Origin: Tilletiaria anomala UBC 951
Taxonomy: Eukaryota > Basidiomycota > Exobasidiomycetes > Georgefischeriales > Tilletiariaceae
DNA: 45,352 bases
NCBI RefSeq assembly: GCF_000711695.1
Contig: NW_013546893.1
Span: 1 to 45,352, forward strand
Direction: 5' to 3'
Made by a program: the position numbers and the translations under genes. The notes under the pieces are model-generated. The model made no database searches. It worked only from the letters and a program-made list of their open reading frames with translations, and was not told the origin of the DNA. Below are positions 22,471 to 33,128 of the stretch, one piece after another. Numbering within the stretch: the stretch's first letter is position 1; the number at the start of each line of letters is the position of its first letter.

Positions 22471-25071
22471 TCACATACGTGCATTTCCAATCCTTTGTTC
22501 AACCAGGTCCTTACTCCATGCCCGCAGGTCGACTTTCTTGACCTTCCCCGACGCCGTTTTGGGCAACTCCTCCGCAACGCCGTCCTCTCCCAGCCACCAG
22601 ATCCAGTCAGGCGCAGACTGCAGAGAGAGGTTATCCTTGACGTACTGCCTAACCTGCGCGCGAGTCAATTTCTTGCCCTCTGCGCCATGTGCGCGTCCAA
22701 CAAAGATCCCGACCGTCTCGCCCATTTTCGGGCAAGGGACTGCAATAGCAGCGCTCTGCATGACGCCAGGGAGCTCGTCTACGCAATTCTCAATCATGAC
22801 GGGGAACAAATTCCTGCCAAGGACAAACAACAGGGAGAGTCAGCGCTAGGGACACCTTCTATGTCTTGTTCAACTCACTCTCCACCGCGGATGATGACGT
22901 CCTTACTGCGCCCGACGATCCGCACGTATCCATCCACATCCATTATGCCCATATCCCCCGTGCGCATCCACGCAATGTCTGGCTCGTCGCGATGGGTCTG
23001 GACGACTTCGCGCGTCTTGGCCTCTTCCTGCCAGTAGCCGTGCATGACGATATAACCTGCCGTGCACACTTCCCCAGCTTGTCCGACTGGTAGCGGCTTT
23101 CCGTCAGGATCATCGGGATCCACGATCTTGGCGTGGCAGTGAGGGTAGATGCGTCCGATGGTCTCGCAACGCTGCTGTACCGCTGCGTCGACATCGCAGC
23201 CGAAGGAGACAGGAGACTGAGAGAGAGAATGATGGATCGTAGTGGAGCAGATCAGCCGGCCGGCAGGCGTGTCTTGCAGATGGGACCTAATGCGACTCAC
23301 GGTTTCAGTCATACCATAAGCGACAGTCTGCTCGCGGCTGCCGATTGTATGCATGATGCGATGCATCAGCTCGATTGGCACAGTGCTTCCGCTCGTCAAG
23401 CCAGTTCTCAAGCTTGACAGATCGAACGATTCGCCCTGTTCAATGCCCTTGGGCAAGCATGCAGTCTGGCCTTGACCAGTGCTAGAAGCTGTAGCCGCGA
23501 GAGCCATATCGTCCAGCACTTCCAGCTCTGAGATGAAGTGTGCAGGGACGCCGTTAATGGCGGTACAGCGTTCTTCAGAGGCGGCGCGTAGTGCACGCAC
23601 AGGGTCGAAGCCCTCGGCCGAGTATACCACCGCTACCATTCAGGTTCGACGCATTAATCAGGACAGCCGACTCTGCCAAGAAGCAAAAGATAATGTACCT
23701 ACAGGCGCCGTGAGACCAAGCGGCTAGGTTGCCCAGAGTCAAGCCAAAGCAGTCTGGAAAAGAGTGGAGACGAGTCAATGCGGTGGCTCGTACGTCATTC
23801 TTAGGGAAAAGGCTCACGGAAGAGAGGAGGGACGTTGCAGAGGATATCCTCGGGTGTCATCCGCAAAGTGCGGCCGATAGCAATACCCTTACAGGAGGGC
23901 GGGTGTTCAATTCATCTGTCAGCTTTGAAACCACTTAACAACGAATTCTCACATTGTTCAACAGGTTCCTCGAAGTTAAGGCAACCGCCTTGGGACGTCC
24001 TGTGGTGCCTGATGTGAGCTGAAGATTGATGACTTGCAATGGGTCCACGTCCGGTAGGCTCTGCAGGTGGGATTTGGTGGCAGCCTGTCCTTCCGACAGG
24101 AGATCCCGATAATCTACTGCTTTCCCATACAAGTGTCCCAATGCCTCCGCGAACGTCAGGCCCTGTTGCACATGCAGTGAGGAACTCTCCCAGCGCCGTG
24201 GTCTGCCGCTCAGGTTGTCAACTACAACGAGCCGTTTCAAAAAGGGCATACTTTCCTCCTGCAGGAGTGTCTTGTCGCCATGAGTTCCAGCAGAAGCGGA
24301 CGCGAGGCCAGGAAGTATTTTCTGGAGCGATTCCAGGTAGTCGCTGGTCCGCAGCCCGGGGACGAGAACGAGCGTCGACGCTTGAACTTGCTTGAGCACA
24401 TGTGCTAGCTCTCGAGCCGAGTAAGAGGGGTTGAGAGTCACGAGGATTGCACCGAGCTTTGCCGTGGCCCATTGAAGCGCGGCGTACGCGCTGTTGTTCA
24501 TCATCAGCACAGCAACGATAGAGCCATTTTGCACGCCAATGTGCGAGAGGCCACGCACGAGATCGTCGATGTGCGCGTTCATGTCCGCGAATGACCAGCG
24601 TAGGCAGTCACTGCTCGCTGCAACTGTATCAGCGCCCTTTGCTATTGAGCGCGCGCCAACCGCATGCTGGTCCGGCGGCTCGTGCTTGCAGATGAGAGCG
24701 CTACGTCCGCCGTGCTTGCTGACGAGCGTGTTCCAGAAGGAAGCGAGAGATTTTTCGGAGAGAGCTTCTTCCGTCGGGCCCGAGACCCGCGAAACCAGTT
24801 TCCCTTTCGCGTCGCGGGCAGTCGGCCAGGGCTTGTAACCTGGAGAGCTCGCGATCGCGGCGTAGTTCCTTTTCTCGCGAGCTGGAGGCAGCAAAGCGGA
24901 CGGTATCGCCCATGTCTGACGCGGCAGCTGGCGTTTCGCGAGTGTGATGCGACGCAAGCTGCCATGGGCAGGGAGAGAGCTCAGACGGCGATTCAATAAA
25001 TCATGGATGCCGAAGGAGAGTGCGGTTTGTTGGCATCGAAGGGAGACCTCGGCGGAGCTGCTCGCAGCCAT
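22471..25071 (-). CDS. Acyl-CoA synthetase (AMP-forming, ACSF2-like)
   Basis: Activates a fatty or related acid to its CoA ester through an acyl-adenylate. Exons 25071-23953, 23887-23818, 23753-23703, 23632-23301, 23216-22879, 22813-22471; 750 residues. Motifs in order: LQLTSGTTGRPKAV (AMP-binding loop), VPPLFHCFGLTLGNLAAWSHGA assembled from three exons, AYGMTETSPVSF (split exactly after MTET by an intron), TGDMGIMDVDGY, GRSKDVIIRGGENLFP (split), and LPKTASGKVKKVDLR with the catalytic lysine. It is longer than the 580-620 residues usual in the family because of a Ser/Arg-rich N-terminus of about 75 residues and an insertion near residue 130. The N-terminus looks mitochondrial-like, yet the C-terminus is ARM, a possible PTS1. 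Same strand as the dehydrogenase beside it. Confidence 0.9.
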
Positions 25072-25559
25072 CGCGCCTCAACTGTCCTTGCCAATCTCAG
25101 GAAATAATCACGATCTGGGTTGCCCAACATGTATCAATGACTAGGCAGCATTCTGCTAATGAGTGACTGAAGAAAAGGCCTCGAGTTCTCCTTGCTGGTC
25201 ACTGCTTGCACCCACCACATCGGAAAGCAACAGCCCTCTGAAGTCCCTGAAGCCGCTAACCGGCGCCGGCTTACCGCCATTTCCGACGCCTATTCCAAAA
25301 AAGAAAGAAAGGGGTGACAGACTGTGGCGTGCATTTTGGCTTGTATCCGACGATGCAACACATGCCAGTTCTCAGCGCTAGCTTTCTTGAAGAGTAGGTC
25401 AAGTGTCTTGGTCATGGAGAGCTTTGGAATCAGCTGGCAGCGAGCCAGCTGATTCAAGCAGCGAGCCCTGCGGGCTTGATCCAACTGCTGACGCCACATC
25501 GGGGCAGGTAGCGTTCGCCACCCAGGCCACCATCACAACTGTTCGCCGGAGCCAAGCTT

Positions 25560-25760
25560 GCTTCTACGCTCCGTCTTGCGCTTGGTACCCGGATGGCAGG
25601 TACCAGTAGCACGTTGAGTGCCTCTCCATTCTTTGCTCGTCCGAGCAGGCCCTCAGTGTATCGCTGCTGTGACATGAAGAGGCCTTTGGAGGTGTGGCGG
25701 ATTTTGATGCCCAGCGTAAGCCTGGTGCGATGTCCGCCAGTTGCCGAGCAGTTCTTTTGA
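25560..25760 (-). mobile_element. Ty1/copia LTR-retrotransposon fossil (reverse transcriptase end)
   Basis: The minus strand carries a short stretch resembling the end of a Ty1/copia reverse transcriptase, with the LGI and SQQRY signature that follows the polymerase core in that family. Only this small piece is recognisable; no long terminal repeats, integrase or gag could be found. It is broken and clearly old. Family call is by motif only. Confidence 0.5.
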
Positions 25761-26110
25761 GGAAGACGGTCAAGCTGTTTGGCTCATGTAGAGGGTGAAG
25801 AGGCGTTTAGCACAACGTTATATTTTTGTAGTTGGGTCCAGATCATAAGAGCGAGCGAGCGCAACTAATGGATGAGGTATATGTTGGGTTCCCGCGAACA
25901 ATCGGGATGGTGGCGAGGCAAGTGAATGTTGGCCATCCTCATGTGACATCCTGTATCAGCAGTCCAGCAGATGTCGCTGCATGTGGCAACCTGCACCACG
26001 CTCAGATGCCGGCAGCGAAGCGGCTAACTTAATACGTCTAGGATACCCAGGAGTCCCTTGTACGGGTTTGTTTCGAAGACATAGCTGCACCAACACCTTG
26101 AAAGGGTATG

Positions 26111-26140
26111 GCGAGGTTGGGCAAGGTTGGGCAAGGTTGC
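26111..26140. repeat. 10-bp tandem repeat, three copies
   Basis: Three adjoining copies of a GCAAGGTTGG-type decamer; the first differs by one base (GCGAGGTTGG) and the last ends in C. No function is apparent. Confidence 0.7.
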
Positions 26141-26489
26141 ATCGATGCGCATGACAGAATTGAGCCCCCTGAACTCTCAATTGGCACTATACTGATCATC
26201 ACGCCGTAGAGTCATGTACAGTAGGGTGGATCATGAGGAATTGAATGAGCGAGTTCTTGCCTGGAGCGCATCTTCGTTCCAAGGGTCCATGGCCTTTTAG
26301 TTGAGGCGAGCCAGAGGAATCACCTGCATCAATGACATGCTCTGGACGCTTTATCAAGTTGCGCAGTGTGCACAAGGGAATGAGGACACTTGTACTATAT
26401 AGCATCGATCTCCCTCAGATCAGCCCGAGCTATGGCTGGAACACAGTCCTCGCCAGGTAAGTAGCACTGCCACACATTGCGCTAACTAC

Positions 26490-26960
26490 CTCGCCGCTCC
26501 CATGCTGCGAGCGCGGCGGTACCGTAAAGCGCCTTGGCGCGCTGCGTGAGGTTGACATACATGGTGTTGCTGCTCTCCAGCTGCTTGTCGATTCCCATGA
26601 AATTACTGAGGAGATACGACGCTTAGCCCCCCATGTTCTCCCACTGGCGCAGCTGCCACCGCTTGCTGTCTGAGCCCTCGACTGAGGTGATGGACTATCC
26701 GCGCTCGGCTACGCAAGCCCAAACGGGCATCAGGCCGTCGCGTCACGCCAGCAGGTACATGTCTGAGCTACGATTCAGTTACTGGATCTACGTTTGGCAG
26801 CGACGCAAGGGAGAAACCGCTTGGTTGTGGTGGCTGCTCCAACGACCATGTTTTTTCGCTGATACCCTGACCTCGTTTTCGCGCTTCTGAGCCTCCATCC
26901 TGATGTGCATGGTACCCTTGGTGCCGACCTCCATGATGACGTCTGACGACATGTTGCAGG
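26490..26960 (-). pseudogene. Unidentified decayed gene
   Basis: Read on the minus strand, two tracts look strongly protein-like. One starts MSSDVIMEVGTKGTMHIRME (from about 26955) and runs on with an acidic/basic segment. The other, downstream, contains RWQLRQWENMGG and FMGIDKQLESSNTMYVNL, ending AALAAWERR near 26490. The second tract is interrupted about three times in an otherwise continuous frame, so the gene is dead or its introns are unusual. I do not recognise the family; it could be a host gene or part of a mobile element. Confidence 0.45.
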
Positions 26961-27307
26961 CTTGTGGTGATGACGAGTAGAGCAACGATATGTTAAACGG
27001 AGTCTACTGCGCCAGCTTACAGGCGTTGCAAGTGTATCTGTGCAATATTGGGTAGATGCCTGTGATGTCTACACTTGATCAGATTTCAGCACGACTGCCG
27101 GCTGCGCACATTATACTTCAAGGGATGCCCTGTCCATTTCGTGCTTCCCATATTTAAAAACAATAGTGCACACGGACTTGAGCTCGGGTTGAACGTTATG
27201 CAGCCTCGCTCCCGGATGAGGTTAATACAGAGGAGGTTTGTACTGCGTGGGCGAGTCTATGCTGACTTGCACGACCGGATGATGAACCTGGAAGCACCTT
27301 TCATTTT

Positions 27308-27339
27308 CATTCATTCATTCATTCATTCATTCATTCATT
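27308..27339. repeat. (CATT)8 microsatellite
   Basis: Eight perfect copies of CATT followed by a TTTC-rich stretch, about 280 bases before the RIB1 start. Probably part of its upstream region; no function is apparent. Confidence 0.9.
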
Positions 27340-27618
27340 CAGTTAGTTTCTTTCTTTCTTCATTCGTCAAGGTGGCATACATGCATTCGGGTATAAGAAG
27401 CAAGAAGCCTCGAGTCAGATCTCGGCCGAGAGAGCCGGATATGCTCTTGCGCGGACGAGCTCTTCCCCGCCGCCTTCGTGGGTTTCACGCAATAGCCTGT
27501 CGGAATACTCTTTGATGCAATCCTCCCTAATATGGTACACATTTCTGGGCCGTGGTGTTTGTACTCGACTCGAGTGTGGCCACGTGAGGCGCTCCCGAAG
27601 CTGCTTGACTGACAGACC

Positions 27619-30600
27619 ATGGCCCTCACCGAGACCCATCGGTCGCCGTCGCTTCTGCCCAGCGACGGCGACTCCTCGTCTCCTTCCCATCCCCACCACC
27701 GCTCTCACGAGCACACCCAAGATCCTCGTGTTCACCCTCATTCCTTGGTGGCCAAGAAGCGGCCGCTCGCGACGCTCTCAGCTCTTCGTCGGCCGCCTAT
27801 CGACCCGATCGTGCTGGCGGCTTCCCTGACGACCGGCCCACATGTTACGCGGCACCACTTCCACCACTCTTCGTACGGCTCGGCAGGCGGCGCTGCCGGC
27901 TCTGCCGGCGTGGGCCTGCTGGGTGACTCGCAGCTTCCGGTGGGTGTACGCACGAGGTATGCGCATGGACTTAGCAGCCAGATGGCCCGCTCGGAGAGGC
28001 TCAGGCTGCTTAGGGAGCAGAGCGAGAAACAGCAGCAACAGCCGGGAAGCGCGTCGCAAATGCAGCGCTCTCGACGAGTGTCTACCTCTTCGTCGTCGTC
28101 CTCTCTTCTCCGGTACTCGCCAGCGGCGGCTGGTCCAGGATCATATGCGAATTGCGATCTTGATGATGATACAGGTGCGGCGACACCTGCTGCGACTGGC
28201 GCTTCCCTTGCTACAGGCGGACTTCGAGAAGACCCAGCAATCCTCAATGAGATCTTGCAGGATGTGATAGGCATCGGCTCCACCGATGCCATGGTGGGTA
28301 TGGAGAGCGGCTCGGAGCATGCACTGTATAGCTCGCGCCAGATGCCAAGAAGCGAGCGGGTCAAGCTACAGCAAAAGCAACAGCGGCTGCAAGAAGAGAA
28401 GCGGTGGCAAGCTCGAGAGAAAGAAGAGACAGAAAAATTGCAGGTATGTGCGCCTTCGGAGCAACATCAGTGTTCCAAGTTCTAGATTTACTTACTGTTC
28501 TCTCCATTTTCACTCTCGATCGAACAGGAAAAGCAAGCGGCAGCCGCCCCGGACACCGCTTCACCGAAGGTGCAAGCCATTTCGCCCACGATCCCTGCAT
28601 GTTTGCCCGGCGACGTGACTCCGCCTAGCGCCGCAGCGTATCCCCTGGAACTCATCGGAAATTCTTCCGTGCGTGCAAAGCCACCATTGTCGGTGCGATG
28701 CTATGCGCGCACGCGCGTGCCGACGCCGCATGGAGAGGTGTTCTGTCACCTGTACCGCAACAACCATGACAGCAAGGAGCACCTTGCGCTTGTGGTCGAC
28801 TGGGAGCAGAACGATGAGGATGCCATGCGGCTTGCTCAACAGCAAGTAAGAGAGGGGGCACTGGTAACACCGCTCGGGAAGCTCAGGAGTCGCACACTGG
28901 AAGAGAGATGGGGCACAGATGAGACCGAGATCGAGCGGATCGTGCGTGGCGCATACGTAGGAAGACTCGGGCCGACCTTTCAGCGAGCAACCGTTGCTCC
29001 ACGAGTCGCGGGCACCACTCTTTCGCATTTATCATCCCAGCAAGCACCAGCACAAGACGACGCAGCGCCGCTTGTTCGCATTCATTCCGAATGCTATACG
29101 GGCGAGACGATCGGCTCGCAGCGGTGCGACTGCGGCGAACAACTAGACGAGGCCATCCGTCTTATCTGCTCCTCTGGCCGCTCGTACGCGTCGGGCAAGC
29201 CGCGCGGTGTGGTTGTCTACCTGCGCCAGGAAGGTCGCGGCATCGGGCTGCTTGACAAGCTGATGGCGTACAACCTGCAAGACATGGGCCATGACACTGT
29301 CTCGGCGAACGTCTTGCTTGGACACTTGCCTGATGCGCGCAAATACGACATTGCCAGCGCCATCTTGCGCGACCTTGGTGTTGATGAGTGTCGGTTGCTG
29401 ACGAACAACCCGGAAAAGATGGAGGCGCTCGAGGCAGAGGGCGTCCGCGTGACAGAGCGCGTCGCGATGGTGCCGCGCATGTGGAGACGCAGCACGCGCA
29501 AGATGCGCAAGCTTACCGCCGCCGCCGCCTTTGGTGCTGCTGCTGTCGGTTCCAGCTCGTCTTCAGCTGCTGGCATGAGGAGACAGCGGCACAGGGTGAA
29601 GCAGGCCTCGCAACAGAAGCTGGCAAACGGGGGCGGTGTCGCTGGACGCGTTCTCACTCCGAAGCGCTCACCGAGGACCAAGGAGAGCTCACATTTGCAA
29701 CACTCAATTATTTCACAGTTCGACAATGACGATGCCCACCCCCAAGACGTCGACGCGGACGACCTCGCGTCCCACCACGTCTCTCCACACAGCCTCAGCG
29801 GCGACGAGGGGGCAGCGGCCGAGCTTGGCGATGATGGCGGTACTAGCGCATCGGACTCGGGTTCCTCGGTCGACTCATACGTCGAGCACGCGCTGCGGCG
29901 CAGCGGCGCGACGATGCTTGGCGGGAGTGTCACACGAGGACCGGAGCTGGAAAAGTACCTCCGGACCAAAGTGGAGAGGATGGGCCACATGCTTGAGCTG
30001 CCACCCGAGGAGGTGAAGGAACGGACCTATCCGCGGCCGCTGCACCTGCACGAAAAAGATCACAACCGCCATCGTCACTGTGCAGACGCAGGCGGCCCCT
30101 CGCAGCCCTCTTCACCTGCACCGTCTACGCCAGCATCCTTCACTCATCCTTCTCACGTTCACGCTCAGCACTCCCAACAGGCATTGAAAGCACCACCGCA
30201 TCTCCGGAACGACCTGTGGCGCAGCACCACTGCTACGCCACCCGCGACGCTGACGCGTACAGCGAGCACGGCGAGCAACCTCAGCCAGCTTGAGTCTGTG
30301 CTGGGCGAGAGCGAGCTGAAGGAGCTCATCGGCGCTGGGCGCGTGCTTGGGAATAGTAATGCTACCGTCTTGGTGAGCAAAGGCCAAAACGTCAGTGCCG
30401 CCGCAGAGCCTGCAGCTCGCCCTGCACTCAGCACGGCGCTGGCGGATCTGAAGCGTGAAGGGGAGAAGCTGCTGGCTCACGCGAGGGGCGCCAGCACCGA
30501 AGCGCCTTTGGACGTGGCGCGCTTGCAGCAGGACCTGCAGGTTCTTGAAAATACAGGAGAAGATCCTCGCGCTCTCGCTCCCGCCGCGGAGGGCCTGATG

Positions 30601-30720
30601 GACCAAGCGAGCTCGGTACTGGTCGCTTCGTCCGCGGATGCGACGCTGTCGCAAGCGACTGTGGCACAACTGAGCCAGGTGGTGCTGCTCGCGAGCAAGG
30701 TGCTTCGACTCGCGTTGTAG
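27619..30720 (+). CDS. RIB1: GTP cyclohydrolase II (riboflavin synthesis) with long extensions
   Basis: First step of riboflavin synthesis: GTP to the 2,5-diamino-6-ribosylamino-pyrimidinone phosphate, formate and pyrophosphate. Exons 27619-28443 and 28528-30720; 1005 residues. The catalytic core (about residues 310-600) holds [20 protein letters not shown] with the zinc ligands C464, C475 and C477 in the C-x10-C-x-C spacing of the family, then [50 protein letters not shown] and LLTNNPEKM. The first 275 residues are His/Ser/Gln-rich with repeated ARSERLRL and PRSERVKL patches. About 400 residues beyond the core are disordered, with an acidic stretch and a helical end. Yeast Rib1 is only about 345 residues, so both arms are additions. 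The ATG at 27619 has a good context (ACC before ATGG). Confidence 0.93.
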
Positions 30721-30943
30721 GAGGAACGATGACAGTTGGGAGGAGAGCACAACGTCTCCTCTAGAGCAGCAACGGAGAGTAGACAGATGCTTGATGATGG
30801 AGTCTAGAGTTATCATTGTAAGAGGACAAAGCAGATGATGAAATAGCAATCGCAATTTATACGACAAAATGTTGAGGAAGCTTGACTTGCTTGTCTAATT
30901 TTTACCGGTGCAATACGAACGCGCAAGTTCCACTGCTCGCAGT

Positions 30944-31985
30944 TCAAAAGACAGTAAGAGAAAGATGCTCTTTCTTCTTACACCATTGTACCCGCAAAGC
31001 GTCTTGTACTTCCTCTTGGGTGATCGCTGCACTTTTCGCTTGTGCTTTGGACGCGACGCTTTCGAGAAGGCCACGGAGTGACATCGACGAGACCAATGCA
31101 TCACCGCTGAACTCGACCATCGCTTCCTTCAACGTGGTGCGGATGGTGTCTTCCTTGCTCACGCCATTTGCGGATGTCGATCCGGGCTGATGCCCATTTC
31201 CTTCAGCATTGCTCCCTGCTTCTTCGTCAGCTTTCGACTTTTTGCTCATCTTGTTACCCTTTTCCTTCTTCTCCTTCTCTTTCCCCTTGGGTTTCTCCTT
31301 CTTTTGCTTCTTTACCGTCTTATCTTCTTCCCTTGCAGCTGTCACTTCGCTGGTCTCCGCATCCAAGGAGATCGATGGAGTGGCAATTTCAGAATCACGC
31401 TTTCGCTTTTCCTGCGTTTGTTTTTGCTTGTCTTGAGCGGCTGTCACTGGCGTGGATGAAGACGCTTCTTGCGAACTGGCACTTGGAATAGATTGAACAG
31501 ATCCATTTGCGGTATGCCCGTTGGGAAGGGCATGGTCCCCGCCAACATTCTTGCCTTTCTTGCCCTTTGGCTCCTTGTACACGCTGCCGTCAGAAGAGAC
31601 ACATTGATTTTTCGCATTAGCACACCATGCAAAGCGGTTATATAAGAAATTCACATACCTTTTATGATACTTTTGCTCCTCGCTTATGCAACTCGTGTGA
31701 CTCTTCCACTGTCCTGGAAACGAGAACTGCGTCGAGCAGTCCAGGCACGTGAATGGGGCATGACAGCGCGAATTAAAATGCTGGTCAAGCTTTGGCTTCT
31801 TTACGACGTCACCGCAGCCGTCGCAGCTTGATTTGCGCACGGAGGTGGTTCAGGACGATAAGGAGAGCAATTGAACGGCATGAGCGAGGCGAGTGACAAG
31901 ATCAGAAAATCAATCAGCTGAGGACGACAACGGCCGCTTCAACGAGAGGCGATAGGAACAATGAGACTCACTTGAAGGACACCAT
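30944..31985 (-). CDS. LYAR: LYAR-type C2HC zinc-finger nucleolar protein
   Basis: Probable nucleolar protein of ribosome biogenesis. Exons 31985-31972 (14 bases), 31826-31659, 31583-30944; 273 residues. The tiny first exon supplies MVSF before the first zinc-binding cysteine, matching the short start of the LYAR family. The two zinc modules read NCDGCGDVVKKPKLDQHFNS followed by RC, and CLDCSTQFSFPGQWKSHTSC; then CISEEQKYHKSVYKEPKG, the conserved link of the family, which appears only after removing the 75-base second intron. The rest is lysine/glutamate-rich (nucleolar-type charged tail, GKEKEKKEKGNK), ending in a short helical segment. It is convergent with RIB1 (223 bases apart) and divergent from the sugar transporter. 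Confidence 0.88.
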
Positions 31986-33128
31986 CTTTTGTTTTCCGAC
32001 GTTAATGTAGCGTGAATCTGCTTTTCTATGACCTCTCGCCGGCCAACTTATGCGACCCCAAACATCTTAGTAATGACCACCGCACAACCAACAGAAAACA
32101 AAAAGATATTGTTGGCAGAGCGAGCTCGCGAAAATCTGCGTACGTAATGATGCACATCCGCAATGCATTACCTAATCTAAGGACAAGAGTTCGCCGAGAA
32201 TCTATTTGCAACTCTTGGCTTTCTCTCTTTCCTCTCCTCCCTCAGTCTCATTGCACAATTATGATGCATGGTGATGTTCCGTTCCGTACGATAGATGAGG
32301 TCATAGTCGACCTTCATCCTTATTGGCGCTATGCTTTCGGAAGGGGAAAAGGGGGAATATGCCTTCCAGTGGTACTCTGCTCGAAATAAGCAGGTACCTC
32401 AACATCCAGGGTGCAGTCTTGGCCGTCGACGTGCAGTCTTGGCTTTGCCTGCTGCTTACGCTTTACAGGGACGAACGATCCATCCCTTGCCTAAAACTCG
32501 TTGTCGGCTCGCTAGAACGAAACCTGTTCCCCACACGCTTGCCATTAGAAGACTTGGCTGGAAGAAGGAGGCGAGAAGGTGTCAACCTCTCGTCTTTGGC
32601 CATCTCTGCTTTAAGAACTCATCCGCCCCCCTTTTAGCCCCACATACTCAGGAACTCTCCGCACTGGGCGTCCTTTCTTCAATCATCCACTGATTGATTT
32701 CCCCACAGGTCCCCTTCAAGGTCTCCAAAAATGGGGCCTTTGATGTGACAGGCTAAGGTCGTGTTTGACACATACATACATTGTCGGCCCAGGATCCAGG
32801 TGTCGGGATGTGCACTCGCAGGAGGGCCGGACTGATGCAGTACCCGCCCGACACCGAGTGTACCTTTGTGGGCTCTCCTCTTCCTGCTTCTCTCCAGTGA
32901 CGATGTTCTTGGCACGTTGCTGAAGGAGGGTCGTCGGGGAAGAGGAAGCTGAGCGACTGGGGCCATAACCCCAGCCTCGATGGGCGTCCATAAAGGACGG
33001 CCCCAGTAGCTAATCCATTTAAAACTGCTCTGTTTGGCCCCCTTCTAGCACATAGAGGGTATTCCGCTTTACTCTTGCTTTACTGCACCTCCACTTTGGG
33101 GTGGAATTTCTGCTCTTCGCTCACAAAG
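31986..33128. promoter_or_regulatory. Divergent region LYAR / sugar transporter
   Basis: 1143 bases without a gene. The part nearest the transporter has three CTGGGG/CCCCAG hexamers (32957-32962, 32969-32974, 33001-33006), the first two forming a small palindrome. They match the SYGGRG consensus of Mig1/CreA carbon-repression factors known in fungi. A short direct repeat, GTGCAGTCTTGG, occurs near 32411 and 32431. The LYAR side shows nothing distinctive. Confidence 0.5.

Larger units (their letters stand above)
25072..27618. other. Gene-poor region between acyl-CoA synthetase and RIB1
   Basis: About 2.5 kb without an intact gene. It contains a copia fossil (about 25560-25760), a 10-bp tandem repeat (26111-26140), an unidentified pseudogene (about 26490-26960) and a CATT microsatellite (27308-27339). 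Base composition is lower in GC and all reading frames are short. The last few hundred bases must hold the RIB1 promoter. Confidence 0.6.

Noticed and set aside
24494-24999. Plus-strand frames of 107-114 codons opposite the acyl-CoA synthetase
   Set aside because: Antisense shadows of a long conserved exon.
7779-25071. A leucine-degradation cluster (MCC alpha, IVD-like dehydrogenase, acyl-CoA synthetase), as known in Aspergillus
   Set aside because: Three unrelated genes lie between, the MCC beta subunit is absent, and the dehydrogenase carries a peroxisomal-type end rather than a mitochondrial one.
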